A stretch of 64,000 bases of DNA from assembly GCA_030386875.1 (NCBI GenBank), contig CM059563.1:13658001-13722000 (forward strand), written 5' to 3'. This document shows positions 10,915 to 23,545 of this stretch, piece by piece. Below the pieces are notes generated by a model. The model was not told where the DNA came from. It did no database searches and saw only the letters and a list, made by a program, of their open reading frames with translations. The position numbers and the translations under genes are program-made. Origin of the DNA: Morinoia aosen. Lineage: Eukaryota > Arthropoda > Malacostraca > Amphipoda > Talitridae. Each line of letters opens with the position of its first letter. The first letter of the stretch is position 1.

Positions 10915-13900
10915 TGTTGAAACTAGCCTTCCACTGCATGGTAACTTAACTAGCCTTCCACTGCATGGTAACTTAACTAGCCTCTCCCACTGCATGGTAA
11001 CCCAACTAGCCTCTCCCACTTCATGGTAACCCAACTAGCCTCCCTACTGCATGGTAATCCAACTAGCCTCTCCCACTTCATGGTAACCCAACTAGCCTCC
11101 CTACTGCATGGTAATCCAACTAGTCTCTCCCACTTCATGGTAACCCAACTAGCCTCTCCCACTTCATGGTAACCCAACTAGCCTCCCTACTGCATGGTAA
11201 TCCAACTAGTCTCTCCCACTTCATGGTGACCCAACTAGCCTCCCTACTGCATGGTAATCCAACTAGTCTCTCCCACTTCATGGTAACCCAACTAGCCTCC
11301 CTACTGCATGGTAATCCAACTAGCCTCTCCCACTTCATGGTAACCCAACTAGCCTCCCTACTGCATGGTAATCCAACTAGCCTCTCCCACTTCATGGTAA
11401 CCCAACTAGCCTCCCTACTGCATGGTAATCCAACTAGTCTCTCCCACTGCATGGTAACTTAACTAGCCTCCCTACTGCATGGTAATCCAACTAGCCTCTC
11501 CCACTTCATGGTAACCCAACTAGCCTCCCTACTGCATGGTAATCCAACTAGTCTCTCCCACTGCATGGTAACTTAACTAGCCTCCCTACTGCATGGTAAT
11601 CCAACTAGCCTCTCCCACTTCATGGTAACCCAACTAGCCTCCCTACTGCATGGTAATCCAACTAGCCTCTCCCACTTCATGGTAACCCAACTAGCCTCCC
11701 TACTGCATGGTAATCCAACTAGTCTCTCCCACTGCATGGTAACTTAACTAGCCTCCCTACTGCATGGTAATCCAACTAGTCTCTCCCACTGCATGGTAAC
11801 TTAACTAGCCTCCCTACTGCATGGTAATCCAACTAGCCTCTCCCACTTCATGGTAACCCAACTAGCCTCTCCCACTGCATGGTAATCCAACTAGCCTCTC
11901 CCACTGCATGGTAATCCAACTAGCCTCTCCCACTTCATGGTAACCCAACTAGCCTCCCTACTGCATGGTAATCCAACTAGTCTCTCCCACTTCATGGTAA
12001 CCCAACTAGCCTCTCCCACTGCATGGTAATCCAACTAGTCTCTCCCACTTCATGGTAACCCAACTAGCCTCTCCCACTTCATGGTAACCCAACTAGCCTC
12101 TCTACTGCATGGTAATCCAACTAGTCTCTCCCACTTCATGGTAACCCAACTAGCCTCTCCCACTTCATGGTAACCCAACTAGCCTCCCTACTGCATGGTA
12201 ATCCAACTAGCCTCCCTACTGCATGGTAATCCAACTAGTCTCTCCCACTGCATGGTAACTTAACTAGCCTCCCTACTGCATGGTAATCCAACTAGCCTCT
12301 CCCACTTCATGGTAACCCAACTAGCCTCTCCCACTGCATGGTAATCCAACTAGCCTCTCCCACTGCATGGTAATCCAACTAGCCTCTCCCACTTCATGGT
12401 AACCCAACTAGCCTCCCTACTGCATGGTAATCCAACTAGTCTCTCCCACTTCATGGTAACCCAACTAGCCTCTCCCACTGCATGGTAATCCAACTAGTCT
12501 CTCCCACTTCATGGTAACCCAACTAGCCTCTCCCACTTCATGGTAACCCAACTAGCCTCTCTACTGCATGGTAATCCAACTAGTCTCTCCCACTTCATGG
12601 TAACCCAACCAGCCTCCCTACTGCATGGTAATCCAACTAGTCTCTCCCACTGCATGGTAACTTAACTAGCCTCCCTACTGCATGGTAATCCAACTAGTCT
12701 CTCCCACTGCATGGTAACTTAACTAGCCTCCCTACTGCATGGTAATCCAACTAGCCTCTCCCACTTCATGGTAACCCAACTAGCCTCTCCCACTGCATGG
12801 TAATCCAACTAGCCTCTCCCACTGCATGGTAATCCAACTAGCCTCTCCCACTTCATGGTAACTTAACTAGCCTCCCTACTGTATGGTAATCCAACTAGCC
12901 TCTCCCACTTCATGGTAACCCAACTAGCCTCCCTACTGCATGGTAATCCAACTAGTCTCTCCCACTTCATGGTAACCCAACTAGCCTCTCCCACTGCATG
13001 GTAATCCAACTAGTCTCTCCCACTTCATGGTAACCCAACTAGCCTCTCCCACTTCATGGTAACCCAACTAGCCTCCCTACTGCATGGTAATCCAACTAGC
13101 CTCTCCCACTTCATGGTAACCCAACTAGCCTCCCTACTGCATGGTAATCCAACTAGTCTCTCCCACTGCATGGTAACTTAACTAGCCTCCCTACTGCATG
13201 GTAATCCAACTAGTCTCTCCCACTGCATGGTAACTTAACTAGCCTCCCTACTGCATGGTAATCCAACTAGCCTCTCCCACTTCATGGTAACCCAACTAGC
13301 CTCTCCCACTGCATGGTAATCCAACTAGCCTCTCCCACTGCATGGTAATCCAACTAGCCTCTCCCACTTCATGGTAACTTAACTAGCCTCCCTACTGCAT
13401 GGTAATCCAACTAGCCTCTCCCACTTCATGGTGACCCAACTAGCCTCCCTACTGCATGGTAATCCAACTAGTCTCTCCCACTGCATGGTAACTTAACTAG
13501 CCTCCCTACTGCATGGTAATCCAACTAGCCTCTCCCACTTCATGGTAACCCAACTAGCCTCCCTACTGCATGGTAATCCAACTAGCCTCTCCCACTTCAT
13601 GGTAACCCAACTAGCCTCCCTACTGCATGGTAATCCTACTAGTCTCTCCCACTTCATGGTAACCCAACTAGCCTCCCTACTGCATGGTAATCCAACTAGC
13701 CTCTCCCACTTCATGGTAACCCAACTAGCCTCCCTACTGCATGGTAATCCAACTAGTCTCTCCCACTGCATGGTAACTTAACTAGCCTCCCTACTGCATG
13801 GTAATCCAACTAGCCTCTCCCACTTCATGGTAACCCAACTAGCCTCCCTACTGCATGGTAATCCAACTAGTCTCTCCCACTGCATGGTAACTTAACTAGC

Positions 13901-15030
13901 CTCCCTACTGCATGGTAATCCAACTAGCCTCTCCCACTTCATGGTAACCCAACTAGCCTCCCTACTGCATGGTAATCCAACTAGCCTCTCCCACTTCATG
14001 GTAACCCAACTAGCCTCCCTACTGCATGGTAATCCAACTAGTCTCTCCCACTGCATGGTAACTTAACTAGCCTCCCTACTGCATGGTAATCCAACTAGTC
14101 TCTCCCACTGCATGGTAACTTAACTAGCCTCCCTACTGCATGGTAATCCAACTAGCCTCTCCCACTTCATGGTAACCCAACTAGCCTCCCTACTGCATGG
14201 TAATCCAACTAGTCTCTCCCACTGCATGGTAACTTAACTAGCCTCCCTACTGCATGGTAATCCAACTAGCCTCTCCCACTTCATGGTAACCCAACTAGCC
14301 TCCCTACTGCATGGTAATCCAACTAGTCTCTCCCACTGCATGGTAACTTAACTAGCCTCCCTACTGCATGGTAATCCAACTAGCCTCTCCCACTTCATGG
14401 TAACCCAACTAGCCTCCCTACTGCATGGTAATCCAACTAGCCTCTCCCACTTCATGGTAACCCAACTAGCCTCCCTACTGCATGGTAATCCAACTAGTCT
14501 CTCCCACTGCATGGTAACTTAACTAGCCTCCCTACTGCATGGTAATCCAACTAGTCTCTCCCACTGCATGGTAACTTAACTAGCCTCCCTACTGCATGGT
14601 AATCCAACTAGCCTCTCCCACTTCATGGTAACCCAACTAGCCTCTCCCACTGCATGGTAATCCAACTAGCCTCTCCCACTGCATGGTAATCCAACTAGCC
14701 TCTCCCACTTCATGGTAACCCAACTAGCCTCCCTACTGCATGGTAATCCAACTAGTCTCTCCCACTTCATGGTAACCCAACTAGCCTCTCCCACTGCATG
14801 GTAATCCAACTAGTCTCTCCCACTTCATGGTAACCCAACTAGCCTCTCCCACTTCATGGTAACCCAACTAGCCTCTCTACTGCATGGTAATCCAATTAGT
14901 CTCTCCCACTTCATGGTAACCCAACTAGCCTCTCCCACTTCATGGTAACCCAACTAGCCTCCCTACTGCATGGTAATCCAACTAGCCTCTCCCACTTCAT
15001 GGTAACCCAACTAGCCTCTCTACTGCATTG
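10915..15030. repeat. Satellite-like array, 28/29-bp monomers in higher-order units, about 144 monomers
   Basis: There are three main monomer types. One has AATCCAACTAGCCTCTCCC then ACTTCATGGT (29 bp). One has AACCCAACTAGCCTCCCTAC then TGCATGGT (28 bp). A third starts AACTTAACTAGCC. Alternating monomers form 57-bp dimers, which in frame read VTQLASLLHGNPTSLSHFM. Longer blocks recur in the same monomer order near 11803, 12263 and 14578, so the array grew by higher-order duplication. It is the largest single array in the window at about 4.1 kb. Confidence 0.98.
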
Positions 15031-15415
15031 GAACCAAACAAAACTCCCCCACTGCACTGCACTGGCTGGCAGGGTATGTGGCTGGGAGAGAGAAGCACGT
15101 GAGTGTATGCAGGTGTACTTTATTTGTACACTCCATGTGTGCTCAAGGTGCGCCCTCATTACTGTACACTCTGCGTGTTCTCAGTCACTCTCTCCTCTCC
15201 CTCACTTGCATCGCTGAGTTATGAAGCGCCATCTTCATGTCTAGCCTTTAGTGTTCAGGTTTGGAATATTGAAGCATCCGGACTTCATGAATTTGGCGAA
15301 CTCCTGAAACTTGAACTGTTCTTTTTGTATTTGTGAGCATGTCTGTTGTGTGTGTTGACCGGGCGTTGCTTTGTGTCCGTGTGATGCTGGTCTGTGGTGA
15401 TTGTGGCGTGTCATC

Positions 15416-15525
15416 TGAATTTGTCTATTAGTACACCTCGTATAGTTTGTCTATTATTATGCCTCGTATGGCTTATCTACTTGTACACCTCGGATGGTTT
15501 GTCAATTAGTACTCCTCGTATGGAA
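15416..15525. repeat. Short tandem repeat, about 31-bp unit, 4 copies
   Basis: The motif ATTAGTACACCTCGTATGG plus TTTGTCT recurs four times with substitutions. Confidence 0.8.
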
Positions 15526-15624
15526 CATTTGTTTTAGGATGTCCTATATTAAGAAACTTTTAAAAGCCAATATGTTGGCATGTCTCTCATGTGGCAACTT
15601 GGAAATAAATAAACATTTTCTGTG

Positions 15625-15835
15625 TCATTTCATGACTGTGGCATGTCATGATTGTGTCACGTCACGGCTGTGCCATGTCATTATTGTGTAATGAATTTAA
15701 TTTCTCATGTCATCATTGTGTCATGGCATCTATGTTTCATACCATCAGTGACTTATGTCATCAATGTTTAATATCATCAGTGTGTTGTGTCATCAACATC
15801 TTATATCATCAATGCTTCACGCCATCACCGAATGA
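15625..15835. repeat. Degenerate tandem repeat, about 20-bp unit
   Basis: Variants of GTCATCATTGTGTCATG and GTCATCAATGCTTCA recur about ten times with heavy divergence. Confidence 0.7.
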
Positions 15836-16438
15836 TAGCGTCGTGTCATATATGCCGCAGTAATTCTGACATTTGGAGACGACTGATGCACGGCTGCAGA
15901 TACCAATGAAGGAAGTCCGTGTTCGCGGTCTACAAACAAAGCCGCTCTGGCTTACACTATATATATGTAGCCGTCTCTTTCTTATATAAAGTTCAACATC
16001 TGCTCTTGACTTCAACGTGTTTTGAATTCTTAAATTCATTTTGATGATTTTCGCAAATAACTACCATGCATGAAAGGTAAGGCACTCTTGGTATAGGTCT
16101 GCAGGATTGCATGCTACTACGGCTACTTTTTATTGCGATTCTTTGCTGAAAAATTTTTTGGGATTCACTGCAAACCTGCCATGAGATCATCACTCGGCAG
16201 CTCATGCGCACAACCACATCCCTACACTGCAACGGCTTCTGTTTTGCCTTCCCGTGAGGGTGGTTGTCGTTTTACTGAGGGCTGGGTCGGTCACTTGCAG
16301 AACTGGGCTCTGAGGACTAGAACCACAATGACATAATCCCAAATATCGTAAAGGAAATTCACTAATTTCATTTGCTCGCGGCAACATCGGCACTAATCTT
16401 CATACCTGTCAATCTGAACAATATCAAAGTCTGGCTTC
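15836..16438. other. Unique intronic sequence
   Basis: I see no gene or repeat. Short chance ORFs run on both strands. Confidence 0.45.
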
Positions 16439-16560
16439 AGAATCCGTATTTTATACGGATTTGTATATTATATACGTATTTCAAATGGATTCTTTATATT
16501 GTATGGGTATTTTATACGGATTCTTTGTATTGTACACTTATTTTATACGGATTTTTAACT
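16439..16560. repeat. Short tandem repeat, about 32-bp unit
   Basis: GTATTTTATACGGATT recurs about four times, with TTTGTATTGTA between copies. Confidence 0.8.
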
Positions 16561-16899
16561 GTTTTCCTTCCATATTATACAACGCTGCTCCATTTTTGTC
16601 CAGAGTACCCCATTCGTTTGATCGATTGACGTGCGATTATGCATCCGTATTACTTCCCGATCACGTCAGCGAATTCTGGTATCACAGATAACCAACCTTG
16701 TGTCGGCGTTTTCTGTTTCGTGAAACGCTGGCATCTCCCCCCACATCGTCACACGACTCTTGAACAACCTAGTTATCTTGTTTGGTGAACAAAATGAAAT
16801 AATATAGATCAACACTAACAATATGGAATACGATGTAGAAACCGAGTATTTGGAATACGCAAGAATGACATGATTAATTTTTAATGCCCTCTAAGATCA

Positions 16900-17420
16900 A
16901 CATATATAGGGTAAACAAGAGAGCGCAGCAGCACAACCCCGAGCTAGCAGCGCTCCCTGGTCCCCTCGTCGACCTGCCTACCCGAGTCCTGCGGTGCGAG
17001 CTGGTTGCCATGGCAACCGAGGGACGCCACCGACTGCAGCACGCCACGCAGCCTTTCCCTCGCGTGATGGCTTCCCTTTTTTCCTTGCCCTCAGATTTAC
17101 CAGAACACAGTAATCTTTCTGGGAATAATAATTTGTGGTGCGCGCATTACGGACTCAAGCGATCTGCCAGGCGATTATATGCTGCCGCGCCTAAATCCAG
17201 GCCTGGCTCCATTATTGGCAGCTCGAACCTTTTTTTCGTACGCGGAACTGGCTCGGAAATTTTGTGTGTGCTCTGGGCGCTGGATTACAGCCTGTCTCGG
17301 CCGTCGCTTTGTTCTGCGCGAATGCTGCGCTGCTTACGGGATGTGAACTTTAACTCCCCGGTCTGTCCTTGGTGGTACTGGTTATTTCTGTATCCCACGT
17401 CCCCGTGGACCTGAAATGGG
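16900..17420. other. GC-rich island with RFX-type palindrome; candidate regulatory element
   Basis: A roughly 500-bp GC-rich stretch sits in AT-rich intron. It includes the perfect palindrome at 17003-17018 and CACGCCACGC, which is a pair of GCGTG cores on the minus strand. It contains a 176-codon plus-strand ORF (16884-17414) with no recognisable domain, probably kept open by composition. Confidence 0.4.
17003..17018. promoter_or_regulatory. Perfect X-box palindrome (RFX-type site)
   Basis: GGTTGCCATGGCAACC is a perfect 16-bp palindrome and matches the RFX X-box consensus (GTNRCC-N(0-3)-RGYAAC). Binding is inferred from the motif only. Confidence 0.6.
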
Positions 17421-18040
17421 CCTGAAAAGCTAATTAAACTACATTCCTTCACTGCTGTGCATTCGGATGTGCCAAGTCTGTCTACAGGATGGTCCATATA
17501 TGGAGCTAACGTTTTTTTGTGAAAGCGATTACAAGAAAATTATGATAGCGTTAATAGTTCAGGATAGCTTAAAGCGACGCAGGAGAGCTTGCAGATTTAC
17601 ATGTTCACCTTGTAATAATATTGTGCGCTGTACAGTATAGCAATTACGAAACATGAACTGTGGCATTATTTCGAACAATATGCGGTCTGTCACAGAGTTG
17701 TTTGGGTGTTGTGGATCATGGTTCTTCGCATTTTGACCGTAACGCTCCTGCTGTGTTTGTCAGGATGTCTTTGAGCACTGAAAAATGCTCCTGAAATTTC
17801 TTCGTATATAAGCTAATAATTGCTCCATTACAGTGGAAATAAAGCTCCACTATTTTATGTAGCGCTCCATTTTACAAGATAGAACTTACGAAACATGAGA
17901 GCAATTAGTACATTACAATTGTTGGTAGATTGGATACAACACAATACATTTTCAATTTCATCTCATATTTAAGATTGTTGCGAACTCTTTCCGCTTCATA
18001 GTTATCGTGGCACTGATTCTCGAAATAGGGCGAGTTACTC
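17421..18040. other. Unique intronic sequence
   Basis: I see no gene or repeat. Confidence 0.45.
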
Positions 18041-18042
18041 AT

Positions 18043-18327
18043 GGGCACGGTATAGAGGACACAAGGTAGGTTCAAACCAGTCTTTTTCGTTTGACGGTGT
18101 GGTTTTGCTGACGTCATGGCAACGAACCAATAGCAGCGCTCATATTCCATCTGGTAGCACAGCTACCCCAAAATCTGGCTCCACTATTGGCCTAACGACA
18201 TAGAATTTTGGTGACGTCATAAAGTTTGTTTAAAATATAGCTTTTCTGTTGGCTAGCCGAACAAAAGGAGGTATATTTACTCTCATAGAAATGACCCTAC
18301 CTTGTTTCCTCTACCGTGCTTATGGGA
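18043..18327. repeat. Foldback element with mirrored CRE and CCAAT motifs
   Basis: The left arm (18043-18074: GGGCACGGTATAGAGGAC then ACAAGGTAGG) pairs with the right arm (18292-18327) read on the minus strand (GCACGGTAGAGGAAACAAGG). The interior is also roughly mirrored. TGACGTCA (18109-18116) and CCAATAG (18127-18133) are answered by CTATTGG (18184-18190) and TGACGTCA (18212-18219). A MITE or a decayed inverted duplication would both fit. I see no clear target duplication. Confidence 0.65.
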
Positions 18328-18956
18328 CCTTGATACGTATGTCTTGTTTCGCTGCCCTGTGGGTGGTACAACTGACGAGGCCAAAAATAGGTGCTGAAAA
18401 TAACACTCTTCTCGCCCGTGCGACCTGAGGCTGACCTTAGCATTCGCATGTTCTTGAGCAAAAAATGGCAGTGTGCGCCTCAATTATTTTTCATAGATAG
18501 GCGATCAAACACACTTTAATTCCCTGTCCCTTCGAAAATTGGTGTCGCGTTGAAAGACATTAAATTGTTTTTTAGGCCATTTTCTTCGCCTTGCTCTATA
18601 TAGCCTTGCGTCAACCCATCTCTACTTGTGCATAAAACTCTGACAATCTGGTTTAGCTACTTGCCAGTTGCCTTGCTTGCTTGCTTGTCACAGTTGACGC
18701 TCTGCTTCAAGTAGTAACTGTAGGCTAAATGTAACGCCCTGCTCTCATAATAATATGGAGCAAAATTTGAAACTTCATCACGCTGTGTTGTGGATACGAT
18801 CGTTCAGAAATATCCATCTTACGACGGAAAGTTGAAAAACTATTTTATTTGGAATCTGACCCTATGGGACACGAGTTGCAAGAGCCTTATTATTTTTTAT
18901 GACTTCTAAAATTATTGCAAGAAAGTGTGTGTTTACGGCCCTTATGGGTAAAGTAT
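18328..18956. other. Unique intronic sequence
   Basis: I see no gene or repeat. Confidence 0.45.
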
Positions 18957-18993
18957 CATGGGTACCATGAGAAGATGTCTCATGGTACCCATG
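18957..18993. repeat. Perfect hairpin, 16-bp stem and 5-nt loop
   Basis: CATGGGTACCATGAGA (18957-18972) is followed by the loop AGATG and then its exact complement (18978-18993). The stem also contains the palindrome GGTACC. Confidence 0.9.
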
Positions 18994-19893
18994 CAGTTCG
19001 AGCAAATAAATTGTTGGGACTTTTCTTAGTGCATCTTTTAAAAACTTCACCACTTTCCTGGTTATGTTTTCTCATCGGAATTCAGCGGGTGAACTGCTCA
19101 GAATTTTTTTGGGGGGGGAATTTACTCGTTAACTGCTGCGTTGTCAAAAACTTTTACGGTAGCTGCAATGAGATGGAAGCCGTATAATGTTACTGATTTT
19201 TGAGGTGGTTTCTACCGTGCCCTATTATATCCGTAATAATTAAATCTTTCACTGTTAAGGGAGGCTTTTGTCTAAATTTAAATCTTTCGGATATTCTCTT
19301 CACTCTCTTCTCCTCCGGGCACTCCTCGACTATACCGGATTCTATGGGACGATATTACACAGCCCGCATATAATCTTTGAGATCTAGGTATGAACCGGGA
19401 ATTATACGTTTCTTTAATAACGTACGTTTTTGTCATCTACCATATTAAAAGATGGCATTATTCCCATCCCTTTTTCATGACATGGTGTACGAGGCCGATG
19501 CATGAATGTCTGTTTCGAACATTTTTCATCCCAAGCACGGGTTTAATTCAATATTCTTTGGCTTATTTAGCTCCTCACTCATGATAGCGTTTACTACAGA
19601 TGAATCGATTGAGGTGATATTAATTGAAATATTATCAGATTCACTAGTAGCGCTGCGAACACTGGATTTCTGCTGACGAGAAGATGCCTGAGCGTAATCT
19701 CAATAATGCTTCTATCGCCCCAAGTCATCTTGCTCGGCAACACACGCGCGCTGAGATGCTGTACGCAAACCGGGATATTGACGAACCGGTTACACACGGG
19801 ACCAGTTATCGCACGACTCTCACTAACAAGCTCTAAATAAATTAATACAATCTATTAAACATTGTTTTCAAATTACGGCCATCTCCATCTATC
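18994..19893. other. Unique intronic sequence
   Basis: A G-run (about 10 Gs) lies near 19112. Otherwise I see nothing notable. Confidence 0.45.
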
Positions 19894-20145
19894 ATGGTAA
19901 ATTCCCTAAGTTATTTTGGATAATCACAAAAATTGGCGGTTTTTTAACTTAGGTTTAGACTAGACTGGAAATGATGGTAAATTTTTGCAGTTATTTAGTA
20001 CAATCACCAAAAATTGAGGATTTTTAATTTCGAGTTCAGACTAGACTAGAATGAGGGTAAATTTCCCAAAGTTGTTTAGTATAATCACAAAAAATGGCGG
20101 GATTTTTTAAATTAAATTGAGAGTTCAGACTAGACTGGAAATTGA
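19894..20145. repeat. Tandem repeat, about 80-90-bp unit, 3 copies
   Basis: Each copy has GGTAAATT, then GTTATTTAGTATAATCAC, then AAAAATTGGCGG, then CAGACTAGACTGGAAAT, with diverged spacing. Confidence 0.85.
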
Positions 20146-21929
20146 CCAGAACAAAACACACCACAGCTTTTCAGTAGCAAAGGTCACTGGAGACTTACTT
20201 ATATATAGCCTTTTCGGTACTGATGGCACTTCTACAGCAAAGTTTGTATGTATTGCATTGTTAAGCGAAAAGTATCATTTTGAAATAACTCTTCTATTAA
20301 AGTACCGTACCTACTAGAATAAATTGTAAATTTTTGGGAAATTAGTAGCTAAAGATTGCGTTCCAACACCCATATTTAACTATTTTTCTTTAAATCACGC
20401 AATGTTGAATCATGTAATTTCATTATACGTATTTTCTTCTGTTACCCCATGTTTGGGTTCCTTGTATTTTATATCCTTCGCTCGAGGTTAAAACTTGCTG
20501 CAAAATAATTGCAATTCGAAAACATCTCTTTTGTCTGGGCATCGTAAATTATTTTCTCTTCCAGCAAAAAACATCACTTGACAACGTCAAATTTCAGTTA
20601 AAATGAGCACGCATCTGCACGGGGAGAAAATGGGCACGTTAGGAGGATTTAATAACCTGTCCAGGGCACTGAGAACTTTATTCTAAGAATTCTCTTCCTC
20701 ATAGTATCAAAGTTTCAAGCCTCAAAACGTTAAGAGAGTAATTTCGACGTCACTCGCGAGGCATCGATGTTCGATTACAGTAATCAGGTTGTTGGTGTTT
20801 GCTGAGGGTGTGTCATACTGAGCGCGTTGTTTGACATCTCACCACTAAATAAAGAACTTTGGATATTTGTGTGTGCAAGTCCTGTTTTTTTATGCAAATA
20901 ATTTACCCGATTGTATGCATATAAGTTACCTGATTGCATGCATATAAGTTACTTTCACCTTGTTTGCCTAAACCTACTGGTATTAAGTCAAAATTACGTT
21001 CAAAATCTTCAAAATAAAGATTTTTTGACTCATTTTTGACGGTGGCGACACCGTATTTACACCATGATGTTTCAAAACGCCAATTTCTCGGTTACACTTT
21101 TCACGACCGCCTGTAGCCCCGATCATTACACTGCAGCCAGGCCCCACTCAGCGCAGTTTGAACGGTCTGGCAAACGGCGGGTACAGCAGCGCAGACCTCG
21201 ACACCCGCAATTCCTCACGTCACAACGCTGGCGCAGACGCTAAGTAAACTGGTTTTCTTAATTGGATCGACAAATGATTAGCATCGTTTGCTGGTTTCCG
21301 GCGTGACGGAACGGCGGAGGTTGTGCCTTCCGTCTGCAACCGGGCGGTTACCGTCAGCCGGCGTCTCTGTGTCTCGCCTGCTAATGCATTCAAATCTTGA
21401 GCTTTTGTATTGCTCTACCAACAAAGCTCAATTATGAGTAGCTGAAGCCGAGTTATATGTAAGTTAGCGGTCATTTTAGGTTTTAATCGTTTTCAAGTAA
21501 GTGGCGCGATAGTTTTGTAGGGTTGTTTTATTTTAACTTGTGTCTTGACCTTTTTTCATGAGCAGGACTTGGACTTGACTAAAGACATAGTGTTTTGTCT
21601 TACGTAATTCTGAGAACCGTCAATTCTAATCCCAGAACTTATGCAAAAATTCCAGTACTGCAGTCTGTTTTAGAGCGTTTAATTCAGAAATTTAAAAAAT
21701 GATCACAACTAATACGGAAAATACAATTACGAAGAATAGAACAAACCCAAATGAAGATTGTGGAAGAGCGTGTAGAATATTTTAAGTTTCATTGCGTCAG
21801 ATGTTGATGTTCGTCAGGTTTTATCTCTTATGCTTGGAGACGATAGCATTTCATTATTGGCAGCCGTTTCATTTACTTTTGGAATGTTTTACTGGAGTTC
21901 CCAAGTTATGAATAAAGCTTTTGTTCCAA
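20146..21929. other. Unique intronic sequence including a GC-rich stretch at about 21100-21400
   Basis: Most is AT-rich and featureless. The 21100-21400 stretch is GC-richer and contains homeodomain-like cores (TTAATTGG, ATGATTAGC) near 21258-21285. It is a candidate enhancer only by composition and motif. Confidence 0.35.
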
Positions 21930-22515
21930 CCTATCATAAAGTTATTATTACGACCTTCCATAGAGCTATTATTACGACCTAACGTAAAACTATTATTACG
22001 ACTAAACGTAAAAATATCATTAATTACGACCTACCATAAAATTATTATTACGACTTACCTTAAAACTATCATTACGACCTACCATAAATTTTTTATTACG
22101 ACCTACCCTAAAACTATTATTACGACCTACTATAAAACTATTATTACGACCTACCATAAAATTATTATTACGACCTATGATAAATCTATCATTACGACCT
22201 ACCATAAAATTATTATTACGACCTACCATAAAATTATTATTACGACCTACCATTAAACTATCATTACGATCTATCATAAAACTATCATCACGACCTACCA
22301 TAAAACTATTATTACGACCTACCATAAAGCTGTGATTACGGCAGATAATAAACGTGTAAAAACAACCTATAAGAAAGCTACAATTCCGACTTGCAATAAA
22401 GATGTAAGTAAGACCTGTAATCAGACTTAATTACAACCTTTGATAAAACTATAATTACGACCTTCAAAAATGTAATGGTGACCTGCAATAAATCTATCGT
22501 TACGACCTGCAATAA
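21930..22515. repeat. Minisatellite, 21/24-bp unit, about 25 copies
   Basis: The unit is close to ATTATTACGACCTACCATAA plus AACT/AATT. The 24-bp form keeps frame, giving KIIITTYH on the plus strand and NNFMVGRN on the minus strand. Both are spurious. Confidence 0.95.
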
Positions 22516-22736
22516 AACTATGACCTACATCTTCTTCAACGTAAATATTTTCCCCCATAGACTCATTACGCGCAAATGTCTCGTGCGAAAGAACCACCTT
22601 AAAATGCACTATGCGTAACAAACTTTGACACGGACAAGATAGTTGTATGCACTGTAAGAATTAGTACTCTCACCGCCACATGCCTCTGGAAGAACGTGGC
22701 CATGCAGTGCTGTGTCTCAAAAGTTGGCTTCAAAAG

Positions 22737-22998
22737 GTCAGCATGAATGCGTTTCTATTGTTTTTATTTTGTGGTTTTCAATTTAAAAAGTCAATGCAAA
22801 AACGTTCCTAATGTTTTTATTTTGGGGTTTTCAACTTAAAAAGTCAATGCGAATGCGTTTCTATTGTTTTTATTTTGTGGTTTTAAATTTAAGAAGTCAA
22901 TGCGAAAACGTTTTTAATGTTTTTATTTTGGGGTTTTCAATTTCGAAAGTCAATACGAATGCGTTTCTGTTATTTTTATTTTGTGGTTTTCAATCACG
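22737..22998. repeat. Tandem repeat, about 59-bp unit, 4.5 copies
   Basis: Each unit carries AATGCGTTTCTATTG or AAAACGTTCCTAATG, then TTTTTATTTTGTGGTTTTC, then TTAAAAAGTC. The two sub-variants alternate. Confidence 0.9.
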
Positions 22999-23490
22999 CT
23001 GTGTCTTGCTAAATTTTTCATCCTCAACTCGGTGCCGAAGAAGAGTGAAATATAATTAGTAACTAAATAAATAAACACAATATTCATACAAGATTGTGCA
23101 GAGTACGCTCCATGTACATCAGTTTCTTTCCGATATTCCAAGCTCAAATATTTTCAAATCAATATGAAGTTAGAATAACATCACCCTAACAATCTCAAAC
23201 TGACAAAAAAGCCATTGATTCTTTACTGGTCTCAAATTACAACGAGAAAACTAAATTACAAGTATCAGCCACTAGAATCACTTTTTTGCATGTATAATTG
23301 CAGAATATTTTGAACGTCTTCCACTTTAATTCCACTTTAAGCCATAAGAATACTTTTTGTTGACTTCTTGTTGCATATAATATCGTAATTGATTTGAAGA
23401 ATGCTCGTTTAATAATGTGAAGTCTGGATAATTTTCAAACACGTGTGCTTTTCACAACCGATGATAACCGAGCAGTTCCACGGTGATGAC

Positions 23491-23493
<3 letters not shown>
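22999..23493. other. Unique intronic sequence
   Basis: AT-rich sequence. I see nothing. Confidence 0.45.

Positions 23494-23540
<47 letters not shown>
23494..23540. repeat. (TA)n microsatellite
   Basis: About 23 uninterrupted TA dinucleotides. Confidence 0.98.

Positions 23541-23545
<5 letters not shown>

Noticed and set aside
10915-15030. Possible CRISPR array because of regular short direct repeats
   Set aside because: The repeats are contiguous with no unique spacers, there are no cas genes, and the window is eukaryotic intron. The same applies to all other arrays here.
16884-17414. 176-codon ORF in a GC-rich island
   Set aside because: No recognisable domain and no codon or splice evidence. 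The open frame is explained by GC-rich composition.
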